64,000 nucleotides of DNA from Bromus sterilis (lineage: Eukaryota; Streptophyta; Magnoliopsida; Poales; Poaceae), in assembly GCA_950022295.1 (NCBI GenBank), contig OX465597.1, positions 59,259,016 to 59,323,015 of the forward strand. The letters run 5' to 3'. Under the pieces are notes generated by a model, which did not search any database, was not told where the DNA came from, and was given only the letters and a program-made list of their open reading frames with translations. The translations under genes and the position numbers were made by a program. Of this stretch, positions 33,409 to 43,335 are shown one piece after another (positions within the stretch are counted from its first letter, which is position 1; every line of letters begins with the position of its first letter).

Positions 33409-34506
33409 TTAACGGCGGCGCTCCAACTCGGAGCCCGCCTGAGAATTGGAAGGTTTCCCCTTGCCTTGGTCTTTACTGCCCGTTTTCGTTCTCTTGGGAT
33501 CATGCTTCCGTTGTGGACTGGCCGGAACCGACCCCCCTGTCAATGAACTAGAAGCTGGATTTTTTGTCTCCGCCTCTTTCAATTCCAGCAGCCTGTTCTT
33601 TTCACTATTGTCTTGATCAGTTGCCTGGTCCGAAAGTGTGAAATCCATGGGTGCAACTTGAGAAACAGGAGGTGGCGTGTTAACTTTATCATCAGCAGCA
33701 TTAGGTTTCCCAGACACTCTCATTGCCCAGGAGGATTTAAGATCTTTGTAAATTAAACTAGACGGAGCATGTACACCATCCCCATGTTCAGTGTGGAGAT
33801 GACCAATCATGCCACAGACAGCACACCAATCTGGGAGCTTCTCATATTTGACCCTGAATATTTGTCTCTTCTTCTTCCGAATAACAGAAACATGGTTCTT
33901 CAGGCGGTTCTGGACATTGATGGACACTCGAGCTCTGAAGAAATTCCCCGGGAAGTCTCCAGTGTTAACTTCATCACAACAAAACTTCCCAATTTTCTCA
34001 GCCAAGGGTTTAACCACCGATGCAAAACCATCCGGCAGGTCATGGATTTGTATCCAGATCTTGAAATTGTTCAAGTCAATGGTGGTTGGCTTCGAGAACC
34101 CATCATAAGGTGCTAGGATGAACGGCTGCCCTTTGAACGACCATGGCCCTCCTTCCATGACCTTATCCCAATCCCCAAGACAAGAAAAGCGAACTGTGTA
34201 CAGATTATCACCCAACGATCTGAACTTCACAGGCTGGGAAGTATCCCAGGCATTGCGCATGGTCCTGTAGAACCAATAGTCGCCGAACTCCCTGATTGTA
34301 TGAATCTTGCCTATCGCCAGCCATCTAGGCTCAACCTCAGGATCAGCAGCGTGGTCCTCAAAGATCAGGTCGTCAATCTCCTCTTCCACGATCCCAAGCT
34401 CTTCCATCAGGATCGACAGATCATCCTCAGTCGACGCCTCACCAGATTCCATCGCAGACATGGTTTCGAGGCGGAAACTGATCAGAAGAAAAAACGCTAG
34501 GCTCAA
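33409..34506 (-). CDS. LINE ORF1, nucleic-acid-binding (DUF4283 plus zinc knuckle)
   Basis: An open frame of 365 codons. Residues about 60-200 form a DUF4283-type domain (YWFYRTMRNAWD, VMEGGPWSFKGQPFIL, FKIWIQIHDLP). A CCHC-type knuckle follows (WCAVCGMIGHLHTEHG), then a low-complexity charged C-terminus ending LERRR. The family N-terminus more likely starts at the MSAMESGEAS methionine than at 34506. The stop is followed after two bases by the ORF2 ATG, the usual tight LINE spacing. The frame is intact. It would bind LINE RNA to form the retrotransposition particle. Confidence 0.85.
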   Translation of the reverse strand: MSLAFFLLISFRLETMSAMESGEASTEDDLSILMEELGIVEEEIDDLIFEDHAADPEVEPRWLAIGKIHTIREFGDYWFYRTMRNAWDTSQPVKFRSLGDNLYTVRFSCLGDWDKVMEGGPWSFKGQPFILAPYDGFSKPTTIDLNNFKIWIQIHDLPDGFASVVKPLAEKIGKFCCDEVNTGDFPGNFFRARVSINVQNRLKNHVSVIRKKKRQIFRVKYEKLPDWCAVCGMIGHLHTEHGDGVHAPSSLIYKDLKSSWAMRVSGKPNAADDKVNTPPPVSQVAPMDFTLSDQATDQDNSEKNRLLELKEAETKNPASSSLTGGSVPASPQRKHDPKRTKTGSKDQGKGKPSNSQAGSELERRR

Positions 34507-34697
34507 ACCCTAACTAGCTATGACCGGAGTCAGGGAGAAGCAGGGCAAGGGGGTCCTCCCGTCGCCTGAGCGGACGGGAGGGATTTTATGTGGCAGTGTA
34601 CGAGTATAGATCAGAATCGATCTCAACGCCGATGGGAGTCGGCGAGAGGAATAACCCTAGCGCGAAGGGAGGTCGGCATGTGTAACAGCCCAGCTCT
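34507..34697 (-). other. LINE 5' UTR
   Basis: GC-rich leader upstream of ORF1, with the remaining few bases on the far side of the CACTA element (36972-36980). Confidence 0.6.
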
Positions 34698-35212
34698 CAC
34701 TAGTGGACAGACCCCCATATTATCCCGGTTCAAAAGGGCCTTCGGTCCCGGTTCAACAACTCGGGACTAATGATGGTCCCGGTTGGACCACGAACCGGGA
34801 CCGAAGAGGGGGGAGGGTTCATCGGTCCCGGTTGATAGGAAGAACCGGGATAATATTTTTTTATTTTTTTATTATTTATTATTTATCTAAGATCATTATG
34901 GTTAATCTCAAATCAAATTGACCTTTGTGGTCAAACTTCCCCAAGGGTCACCCATCCTCACACTACTCCAGCCCCAGCACGCTTAACTTCTCAGTTCCAT
35001 TCAACACCTACCCAACTCGCTTAACAGACACTTGTTGATATATGTATCATATCAATCCTATTAAACCTTGTTGATGTCTAGGACCTTGTTGATGTCTATG
35101 TTGTGATGAAATTTAAAAAAAATTGAGACTTCCCGATCGGTTACCTATTATATTTTAAATGTTTTTAAATTATTTTTTTGAAAAAAATAATTTCCTTTTT
35201 AATTTTGAAAAC

Positions 35213-36121
35213 ACATTTTTCATTTTCCGAGTGACAAAAATGGGGTTTTTTGTGAAGATTCTACCAAATATTTGATGTAAACTTGAACCACTTTATTTTT
35301 GTAAAATACTAGAGCATATTTTATTTACAATTGACCAAAGTTTCCATGTAATATTGTTTTTATATACCTCTTCTGAAAAAGACAAATTTCCGCAGATTCA
35401 GCTGGAACGGGGTCAAATTTGAACTACATGTGCTTGATAGTTTTCTCTTTATTTTTTGAAAAATCATTTCTAGATACACAAGTAGTCATTTAATCAGGGA
35501 TCCACCAAGACTTTTGTAAGATTCCACCCCTATCTATTACCGGTCATGCCTTCCGTTTTGACTACTTTTTGAAATCGACAAAAATAATTCAAAAAAAATA
35601 AAAAATTTGTAAAACCTTCGCGTTGCATCCTAATTTATGTCTTAGTAACCATACAAAACAACAAACTTAGAATAAGGCAAATATCTTATAAAAGTCTTCT
35701 TAAAATGAGCTATCGAGTATGAAGATTCACGACTTTCAAGCCAAATGACCGATGTTACAGCTAGTTTGAAAGGATAGTTTTCCCAAATGATCTCATATTT
35801 TGCACATGTGTGTATATTATACTAGCCAACAAGTTTGCCAAAGGAAGTTTTTATTTTCTTTGCAGGAAAAATCCATTTTCCATTTTCCGAGTGACAAAAG
35901 TAGGGGGTTTTTTGTGAAGGATCTACCAAATATTTGATGTCAACTCGAACCACTTTAATTTTGTAAAATATTAGACCATGTGTTATTTACAATTGACCAA
36001 ACTTTCCATGTAATATGGTTTTTATATACCTCTTCTTAAAAAGACAAATTTCCGCAGATTCAGCTGGAACGGGGTCAAATTTGAACTACATGTGCTTGAT
36101 AGTTTGCTCTTTATTTTTTGA
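35213..36121 (+). repeat. Direct ~250-bp duplication inside the CACTA element
   Basis: Blocks 35213-35463 and 35876-36121 are direct copies with scattered substitutions, sharing ccattttccgagtgacaaaa and cagctggaacggggtcaaat. Confidence 0.75.
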
Positions 36122-36230
36122 TATCTATGTTGTGATGAAATTTAAAAAAAATTGAAACTTCCCGATCGGTTACCTATTATATTTTAAAATCAGTGTTTTG
36201 TTTTGAAATCTTTGTATTATTAAAACTAAA

Positions 36231-36424
36231 ATTATACAAAAACAAAAAGTATAGCAAATTTATTATAAGAGGTAGACAGAGGAATCCTCCCAAGGAGGGT
36301 GATATATATCTCCTTGAGCATGCGGGAAATTATACAAAAACAAAAAATATAGCAAATTTATTATAAGAGGTAGACAGAGGAATCCTCCCAAGGATGGTGA
36401 TATCTATCTCCTTGAGCATGCGGG
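36231..36424 (+). repeat. 97-bp tandem duplication inside the CACTA element
   Basis: Two adjacent copies differing at a few bases, each running from aattatacaaaaacaaaaa to ccttgagcatgcggg. Confidence 0.8.
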
Positions 36425-36980
36425 AGGGTGACATCTGCCTCTATCGGCTTCAACAGACACGGGTCCTTCTGGACCAGAAGAACCTATGCCTGTTCAAACT
36501 GATAGAGGCGGAAGGTCAGCCTCCTGCCTGCTTAAAGAGATACAGCATCCCCTCGGGTTGAATTCCTCGGTATACACCTTTAATAAGCTTGATATGCTAC
36601 AGTAAGTGCTGGACAGACCATGCTTATAAACAATTCTAACCCACCTTCGGTTAGCGAGGTGGGACTAATTATAGACTATTGGTCCCGGTTGGTAGCTCCA
36701 ACCGGGACTAAAGGTCCGTTTTTCCATTTGGTATTACTGCAAAGTATTAATTATAAACTATTCGTCCCGGTTGATAGCTCCAACCAGGACCAATGCCTCG
36801 CAGTGCGCCACGTGTTGGTCGCCAGAGCATTGGTCCCGGTTATTGGCAAAAACCGTGACCGTTGCCCCAGTTGAACCGGGACCGTTGCGAGGCATTGGTC
36901 CCGGTTCTGAAATGAACCGGAAGCGATGCCTTTTTTGGGCTAGACGAAAGGGGATCTCTCCACTAGTGTCTACGTTTTTT

Positions 36981-36993
36981 AGATGGAGCTAAC
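36981..36993. repeat. 13-bp target-site duplication of the LINE (right copy)
   Basis: Same 13-mer as 29224-29236. Confidence 0.9.
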
Positions 36994-37467
36994 GTTAACG
37001 TAGTTGTACTCGAGAAAACATGCATGCATGGGCGCACGCAAGTCAACAATGGCGACAGTGGGGGCATGCATAGCTAGGTAGCAGACGCATGTACGCAGGG
37101 CGGCTGGTGCATGAATCTGGCCGACGACCTGCACGTGACTACGCGAGCGAGCAAGCGAGCGGCAATGATGTAAGATCCAGATATATATGAGGTTGGGTAA
37201 ATCCGAGCTATATATCTTGCACATGGTGCAAAGCTTCTTATCCGGCCGTCCTGGAGACCAGCAGCATGCCCTTGGGTCCTCGGTTAGTATTGGAATCGAG
37301 TGGCCTCGGCTGGTTTCGTCCACGACACGAGGATTGCTCCTCAGCCGAATGATAGTAGGCCGAGCACACAGGGGAATTTATCAGCTGAAACCGGCGGCAT
37401 CTGTTCTGAGCAGATGTAGTGTTTCTACTGGTCGCCCCCGCAAGGAACCCACCATACCCCCATGCTG
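36994..37467. other. Intergenic DNA between LINE and short-LTR element
   Basis: No supported gene. Continuous with 27717-29223 before the LINE inserted. Confidence 0.35.
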
Positions 37468-37472
37468 TATAT
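37468..37472. repeat. Target-site duplication of the chromovirus-like element (left copy)
   Basis: tatat, repeated at 40500-40504. It is low complexity, so it is weaker evidence than the LTR ends themselves. Confidence 0.6.
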
Positions 37473-37800
37473 TGTTAGCAACCTCACAAGGATTCACTCA
37501 ATATAGTTATCACTCACGGTTATATTGGCAATTCAGAGTACAATTTGGGGATACAAGAATTGGAAGGCAGGAAGATGAGGAACAGTCGCCGCCGGTTTCA
37601 TGATCCACTGGATACCTCCTTCTTCACGTCTCTGCCCTTAAGTATTCGGTCTTGCTGTCGACACCGCGTTCGCCCATTCCGGGCCGTGGTAGTACTGGCT
37701 GGGCCTTGCGTTTCGCTCAGGTCTTGTGGTGCTGTCGTGGGTTGGGCCGCCTGTGTCCTGGTCGTCTGCCTGCGGGCCAGCCATGTCAGGGAGGCTGACA
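37473..37800 (-). repeat. 3' LTR of the chromovirus-like element
   Basis: 328 bp, matched by 40172-40499. Confidence 0.9.
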
Positions 37801-37814
37801 TCCCCCCGTTCTTT
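37801..37814 (-). other. Polypurine tract of the chromovirus-like element
   Basis: Minus-strand aaagaacgggggga abuts the 3' LTR. Confidence 0.7.
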
Positions 37815-38449
37815 CGAAGTGGCTTGCCCCCAAGCCACCGCTGCTGGAAACTTTGCTTGGAGCGCTAGTTTGTCCTCCCACGAATCCGGGACTGCATCAG
37901 GATTAGTCCACCTGACGAACACTTGCTCACGCATCGCCCCACGCTGGTCTCGCCATCGGCGTCGAAGAATTCGAGCCGGTACTGCAGAAATGTCAGCTAT
38001 GATAAGCAAGGTAACACTAGATGTCATACCTGGGAGGAGCGCCTGCCGCAGTTGAGAAATATGGAAAACGGGTGTACTTGTGACCCTTCCGGCAGTTGCA
38101 ATTTGTACGCCACTGGGTTGACACGTTCTAGCACTCGGAACGGCCCAAAATACCGGAAGGCCAGCTTGTGATTGGCACGCACGGCCACTGAAGGTTGCAC
38201 ATACGGCTGCAGTTTAAGGAATACCTGATCCCCCACATTGAACTTGCGGAACGACCTCTTCTTATCTGCTTGTTGTTTCATAAACTGTCGAGCACGATGC
38301 AAGTGTTGCTGGAGTAGACCTTGCACTGTGGCACGTTCATCCAACCACGAACGCAGCGCTGGAACCGAACAAGCGTTGGTAGCAGTAATTCCCCAGTGTC
38401 GTGGTTCGCGTCCATATAGAGCACGGAAAGGCGACATCCCAACATCCAA
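37815..38449 (-). pseudogene. Integrase C-terminus and chromodomain-like tail
   Basis: The minus-strand frame from 38449 begins at the integrase motif MSPFRALYGREP, continues through VGDQVFLKLQPYVQ and LAFRYFGPF, and ends at 38024. A different frame then gives a chromodomain-like segment (VFVRWTNPDAVPDSWED, LQAKFP), so a frameshift lies near 38030. The catalytic integrase core is absent. In intact elements the chromodomain steers integration to modified histones. Confidence 0.7.
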
Positions 38450-40116
38450 TCATAAGTACCCAGAGGAAGAAACTTCATATCCGTATGAAACTCATGCCCC
38501 TGAGCTGACCAATTGCAACCTGGAATCAGAGTGGAACACAAGAGCTCACCGCCATCCGCCACTCGCACTCGGCAGGGATGTTGCATCTGCTGAACCCCTT
38601 TCAAACTAGCCGCCAATTGCTGATTGATGAAAGATGTGGAACTCCCAGAATCCACCAGCAGGAGCATCTCACGACCCTGAATCCATGCGTGCAACTGGAA
38701 AGCACGAGCAGAAACTTCTCCTGTCAATGCTTGCTTGGAGATAGCACAAACTGATTCACAACCTCCTGGCGCCTGAACTGCATTTTCTTCATCAAACACA
38801 GCAGCAATACCGAACAACTCAAGCAATTCCTCCACCACATGCAGTTGAACACTGGAAGGGCAAGTATGATCTTGCCCCCACCGCTCGCCGCACTTGAAGC
38901 ATAGCCCGCGCGCTCGACGATAGTCACGCAGAGCTTTAACCTTGGTATGATCGGCCCGTGCGCCCTCAACCCCACGGCGATCGGTCGCAGTTGATTGTGG
39001 AAGGAGCAGCGCCTGACGCGGAGGTGGCAGTGGCAACGGCAGTGGCGCGGCAGCACGGAACATGGTGTCTCGGGTGCGCGGCGCCGGTGACGACGGACGC
39101 AGCTGGTACGCTGAGTCCACCACCTCCTCCTGGAGCAGAGCCAACGAGCACGCCGTGTCCAGATCGGGTGGACGCTGAATCAACACCACCGCTCGAATGT
39201 CCGGCCGGAGTCCCTCCACAAAACGAGTCAAATTGTAATAAGGATGAATGCCGTCTGAATATGATGCCAAATGATTAACAACCAACTCAAACCGTTCAAT
39301 ATAATCTGCAACCGTAGATGTTTGACGGATTGTGTAAAATTGACGAATTAAAAGCTGATGACGATCACGCCCAAACCGGGTGCACAACAAGGCAGAAAAA
39401 GACTCCCAATCAAACCCAGCTAATTTGTTTTGAACCGACTGAAGCCACACTGCTGCTGCTGCGCCTAAGAAATTCAGTGCGGCCATGGGCACCCAAAAAG
39501 ACTGCACGATGCCAAACATGCCAAAATACTGCTCACAAAGCGTCTTCCATAGCTTTGGATTTTCGCCAGAAAACTGTGGGAATGAAATGGACGGATGCGC
39601 TTGACCCAAACCCGCAAGCAACTGACTGGCATGAGAAAACGGTGATAGTGCAGATGGCGATGCCTGGGGTGATGACTGACCTATGCCCGGGAGAGGTATC
39701 GATGGGGTCACCGGCACCTGCTCCCGGTGAAGGAACGCGTCGCCGTGGTCCGTAGACCCGTGAGGTAGCTCCCGCTGGTGAAGCCCGGCGCCGAGGACGC
39801 CACTGGTACCCAGGAGTACGGGCTCCGTTGGCGAAGACCCGTGGGCTACCGCACCAGACGCCGTCGCCGCAGACGCGCGTCCGAGTTGCAGGGCCGAAAC
39901 CGCATCTCCGATTTCCGCCACCCGGCGCTCCAGGTCTGGCCGACACGCGACCAGATCATCCAGCTTACCGGAGTTTGCCCGCACAACGTTGGTGTTGGTG
40001 TGCAGATCGGTGCGAAACTCCTCCATAGACGAGGTCAATTTCTCCAAATAATCCTTGATTGAAGGATCCATGGCCTCGATCTGAAGACGAACTTGACGCA
40101 AGCGACGAGTTTCCAC
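38440..40116 (-). pseudogene. Gypsy gag and aspartic protease, fused out of frame to the deletion
   Basis: From the Met at 40116 (or the Met near 40071): coiled-coil-like N-terminus, gag core (ISFPQFSGENPKLWKTLCEQ, FYTIRQTSTVADYIERFE, FVEGLRPDI), zinc-knuckle-like CFKCGERWGQDHTC, then retropepsin with VDSGSSTSFI. The family motif YDWxLG falls at the deletion joint near 38440. Beyond it the frame runs on in the wrong phase through the integrase remnant to a stop at 38278. Gag itself is open. Confidence 0.8.
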
Positions 40117-40157
40117 AAATTGCGCCAGATCGGAACAGCAGAAGGAGTGGTGATTGG

Positions 40158-40169
40158 CCTCTGATACCA
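40158..40169 (-). other. Primer-binding site of the chromovirus-like element
   Basis: Minus-strand TGGTATCAGAGG, two bases from the 5' LTR, complementary to initiator tRNA-Met. Confidence 0.85.
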
Positions 40170-40171
40170 GA

Positions 40172-40499
40172 TGTTAGCAACCTCACAAGGATTCACTCAA
40201 TATAGTTATCACTCACGGTTATAGTGGCAATTCAGAGTACAATTTGGGGATACAAGAATTGGAAGGCAGGAAGATGAGGAACAGCCGCCGCCGGTTTCAT
40301 GATCCACTGGATACCTCCTTCTTCACGTCTCTGCCCTTAAGTATTCGGTCTTGCTGTCGACACCGCGTTTGCCCATTCCGGGCCGTGGTAGTACTGGCTG
40401 GGCCTTGCGTTTCTCTTGGGTCTTGTGGTGCTATCGTGGGTTGGGCCGCCTGTGTCCTGGTCGTCTGCCTGCGGGCCAGCCATGTCAGGGAGGCTGACA
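40172..40499 (-). repeat. 5' LTR of the chromovirus-like element
   Basis: 328 bp, followed by the TSD tatat. Confidence 0.9.
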
Positions 40500-40504
40500 T
40501 ATAT

Positions 40505-40639
40505 ATCTTCGAAATAGTCTGCACTCGTATTTCACGTACTATCGGCGGTACAGATGTATTGCGAATGGATCAGGGTTGACAAATATGTACCACAATTCTT
40601 CATCCGGCGACTTTTGAGGCACACTTGTGGGCAATAAAC
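40505..40639. other. Spacer between two short-LTR elements
   Basis: 135 bp of pre-insertion DNA. On the minus strand it continues into 42106-42210. Confidence 0.4.
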
Positions 40640-40644
40640 CTAAA
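40640..40644. repeat. Target-site duplication of the TRIM-like element (left copy)
   Basis: ctaaa, repeated at 42101-42105. Confidence 0.8.
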
Positions 40645-42100
40645 TGTTAAAGGATAGAGAGAGGTTTTGTGGAATCGATGCTTGAGCCTTGTAGACATAC
40701 ATATTGGAGTACAATGATTTATTTGGGGTACAAGTCAAGGTAGAATAGAGTCCTATGCTATTTATGTTTTCTAGTATAATCAATATACTCAACATCCCCC
40801 GCAGTCACAACGTAGCGACGCAGACGGTGAGACTGGAGAAGAATTCGAAGGCGCAACCGACGGACATCCTCATCACAGTTGTAACGGTCGATGCATCGTG
40901 GAGTTGTGGCTGGAGTGGAAGCCGACGAGGTTCCCAAGTAGGCGGTAGCCCTTTGTGTCGTTGTTGAAGTAGCCGAGAGCACAGGATGATGTAGCCGTGG
41001 TCGAGGTAGCCGTGCGATGGACGTCGTGGTCGATGCCGAGTCGGGATGGCCGGTGTCGAGGTAGTCGTCGTGGAACGGGAAGAAGAGCGGCGGCGGAGGC
41101 CTATGGAGGAGGAGGAGGCGGCGGCTAGGTCAGAAGCGCGGTGACGGTGCTCGAAGTAGGCGAAGAAGAATCCGATAGCATGACGAAGACCGGCGCGGAC
41201 GGTGGCGTTCCCGCGCCTAGGGAGACGACGCAGCGCATACCACATAGAATTCGACGCGCTGGGACGACGGAGTGGACCGCGCGCCGCGGCGCTACGACCC
41301 GAAGGTGCGACGCAGCGGAAACGCGCGGGGCAAGGCGACGACGTTGAAGACCTCAGAGTGGTTGCAGGTACCGCGCGCCACGCTCGCTACGGCCCGACAG
41401 GGCGACGCAGCGGCAGCGCGAGGGTCGGTGCAACCTCGGGGACGGCCTGGAGCGGATGGCCTCGGGGCGGCGTTTGACCGCGGGCCGTGGCACTGCGGCA
41501 GGAAGGAGCGACGCAGCAGTAGCGCGCGGGGTTGGTGCGGCCGCGGGGAGAACCACGGGGCAGCCGCGCTGCGGCCCGATGGGGCGATGCAGCGGCAGCC
41601 CGTTGCTCGATCGATGGAGCGGCGCGCTAAACTCGGGGATAGGGCGGTGACGCCCAGTGTCGGAGTAGAGGCGTGTGTCGACGGCGGCGGTGGGCGACGC
41701 AAACCGATCTTAGATCGGAAAACCAAAAAAGGCGTCGATCAAGACGACCGACGAAAGAGAGAAAACCCGGATCAAGAGATCGGAAAAAAGACTCTCTAGG
41801 GCAGCCGTCCACAGAACCGGTGGACGAACCCTAGGTACGTGCGGCGCAACCCCCGGTGCCGGTGATCATGGGGATCGGCCCCGGGGGCGGCGCGAGGCGG
41901 AAGCAACGGGGCGACGGCTAGGGTTGAATCGGTTGCTCTGATACCATGTAGAAGGATAAAGAGAGGTTTGGTGAAATCGATGCTTGAGCCTTATAGGCAT
42001 ATATATATATTGGAGTACAATGATCTATTTGGGGTACAAGTCAAGGTAGAATAGAGTCATATGCTATCTATGTTTCCTAGTATAATCAATATACTCAACA
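40645..42100 (-). mobile_element. TRIM-like LTR element with GC-rich interior
   Basis: LTRs of 150-154 bp (40645-40794 and 41947-42100), about 91-92% identical by eye. The primer-binding site TGGTATCAGAGC (41935-41946, minus strand) abuts the 5' LTR, and a polypurine-like gcggggga abuts the 3' LTR. The 1.14-kb interior has no gag or pol. It is strongly GC-rich with four diverged copies of a module around cggcccgaygggcgacgcagc (41293, 41387, 41492 and 41567). Long ORFs there are composition artefacts. The interior is larger than in classic TRIMs. Confidence 0.8.
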
Positions 42101-42105
42101 CTAAA

Positions 42106-42503
42106 TATTTTCACCAAGCGTAAAGCAGATATTTTAGTATTTTGAAGACTCTCAGAGGACAAGGCACTACCCCACATGATGACTTTCTTGACCATGAAAC
42201 AATAAAGGACGCCACCCCTCCCCTTTTAGCTAAGAAATAATTGGATGTTAGGGACAATGATGCCTAGCTCCTACAAATGTAATTGAGCCTACGGGTAAAC
42301 ATGTGCCCCTAAATTAAACCCACGTACTTGTATGAAAATTACATTACAAATTGTGTCTATGAGGCACCATGTACTAGTTGTAGCTTGATTGATCAACTTG
42401 TTAAGCAAACGATAATGTTGTTCGTAGCATTGTAAGCGGTCAAATCCTCTAAGCATTGATGAGTTTAGAAAACCCCTTTTTTTAATTTATGGTATAACAT
42501 AAC
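42106..42503. other. Unassigned sequence with a short coding-like patch
   Basis: On the minus strand 42198-42106 stays open and protein-like (MVKKVIMWGSALSSE), running into the TRIM-like insertion. The family is unknown. The rest is non-coding. Confidence 0.25.
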
Positions 42504-43335
42504 TGTAACAGCCCAGATTTCACAAAAATTAGAAATTTTGTTTTCTGTGTGAATTGTTTGATTGTCTGATTTGTTTGCGGTGTTTGGATCCCCGATTTAT
42601 CGATCGGCGATTATTTCCCCCCTCTTATCTTGTGCCGGACGGAGATCGACCCTTCCGACCCTGACACTCGACCTTTGCGACACCGGGTTTCACCCAATCA
42701 CCGTCGCGAAAACCGCACGAGACCAGCCGCAGCCAACGGAACGAACAAAACCGTTTAATAATTAAACGGGATATTTTTATAGTGCACCGGAAAGTTTTCT
42801 CGGAACGGTTCCAGTGCAAGGTGAACGCCGCTGGCTCAACGCGCTGATCGCGCAGTTCGAAGTTTTACCCGAATTGAAGGTCATGCGGACCCCCGGCGGT
42901 CAGAAACGTGAACACCGCGCGCGCGAGAGAAAAACCGGAGATGTTTTTGCAAACTGCCAGCCACCTGGGCTATATAAAGACCACCACTCCCCCACCCCTT
43001 TCTAGGCTTTCACGAGTCCAAAATTGCAGCCACCCCCCTCATAATGTCCAGATCTGCCCCAATTTTGCCCCCAAATCTCGAAACCCTAGCCACAGCCCTC
43101 CGGAGCCGTCGGATCTATGATCTGACGCCTCAGAAGGCGCCACGTCGCCTCCAGCCAGCCAGACCACGTCCGGGCCCCGCAGGGCCCGAGCCAGCCCGCC
43201 GTGGCCCGCGAGGAAGCCGCCGCCGCGCTCCCGAGGAGCCCCCCGCCGCCTCTCTCCCGTGGACGACTCCGGCAAGCCGCCGCACTCCGGCGAGCCGCGC
43301 CGCCACGCCCCTCCTTACCCCGCGCCGCGCCCTTC
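42504..43335 (+). mobile_element. Truncated LTR (TGTAACAGCCC type)
   Basis: Starts TGTAACAGCCCAG and has a TATA box (ctatataaag) at 42970, followed by a C-rich transcribed-looking segment. It is cut off at 43335 by the next LTR, and no continuation was found beyond the palindrome. Probably Gypsy. Confidence 0.55.

Larger units (their letters stand above)
34698..36968. mobile_element. Non-autonomous CACTA element inside the LINE 5' UTR
   Basis: Termini CACTAGTGGA and TCCACTAGTG with a 3-bp TSD tct (34695-34697, 36969-36971). Both subterminal zones carry multiple ggtcccggtt / aaccgggac modules in both orientations. The 2.27-kb interior has no transposase. It contains a duplicated block of about 250 bp (near 35213-35463 and 35876-36121), a shorter repeat of the 35101 region at 36126, and a 97-bp tandem duplication at 36231-36424. 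Confidence 0.85.
29237..36980 (-). mobile_element. Full-length L1-type LINE, split by a CACTA element
   Basis: Minus-strand non-LTR retrotransposon: poly(A) tail (T9 at 29237-29245), very short 3' UTR, ORF2 (33406-29263), ORF1 (34506-33409) and 5' UTR. The exact 13-bp TSD places its 5' end at 36980, so the CACTA insertion at 34698-36968 lies within the 5' UTR. Without the insertion and its 3-bp TSD the LINE is about 5.5 kb, which is full length for plant L1 elements. Three frameshifts and at least one nonsense codon inactivate ORF2. Confidence 0.9.
37473..40499 (-). mobile_element. Short-LTR Gypsy chromovirus (Reina-like), internally deleted
   Basis: LTRs of 328 bp (37473-37800 and 40172-40499), TGTTAGCAACC...GGCTGACA, about 97-98% identical by eye. 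The primer-binding site is at 40158-40169 and the polypurine tract at 37801-37814. Gag and protease are present, but reverse transcriptase, RNase H and most of integrase are missing. The reading resumes at the integrase C-terminus and a chromodomain-like tail. Size, short LTRs and the chromodomain suggest the Reina clade; that clade call is inference. Confidence 0.85.

Noticed and set aside
34681..34693. tgtaacagcccag in the LINE 5' UTR, identical to the start of the LTR at 42504
   Set aside because: Only 13 bases match and the sequences diverge at once. The LINE TSD already explains the structure, so I treat it as chance.
41272..41799. Long GC-rich ORFs in several frames of the TRIM-like element
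   Set aside because: They are open in overlapping frames on both strands, rich in Arg/Ala/Gly/Pro, with no domain motif. High GC content lowers stop frequency, and the sequence is explained by the element interior.
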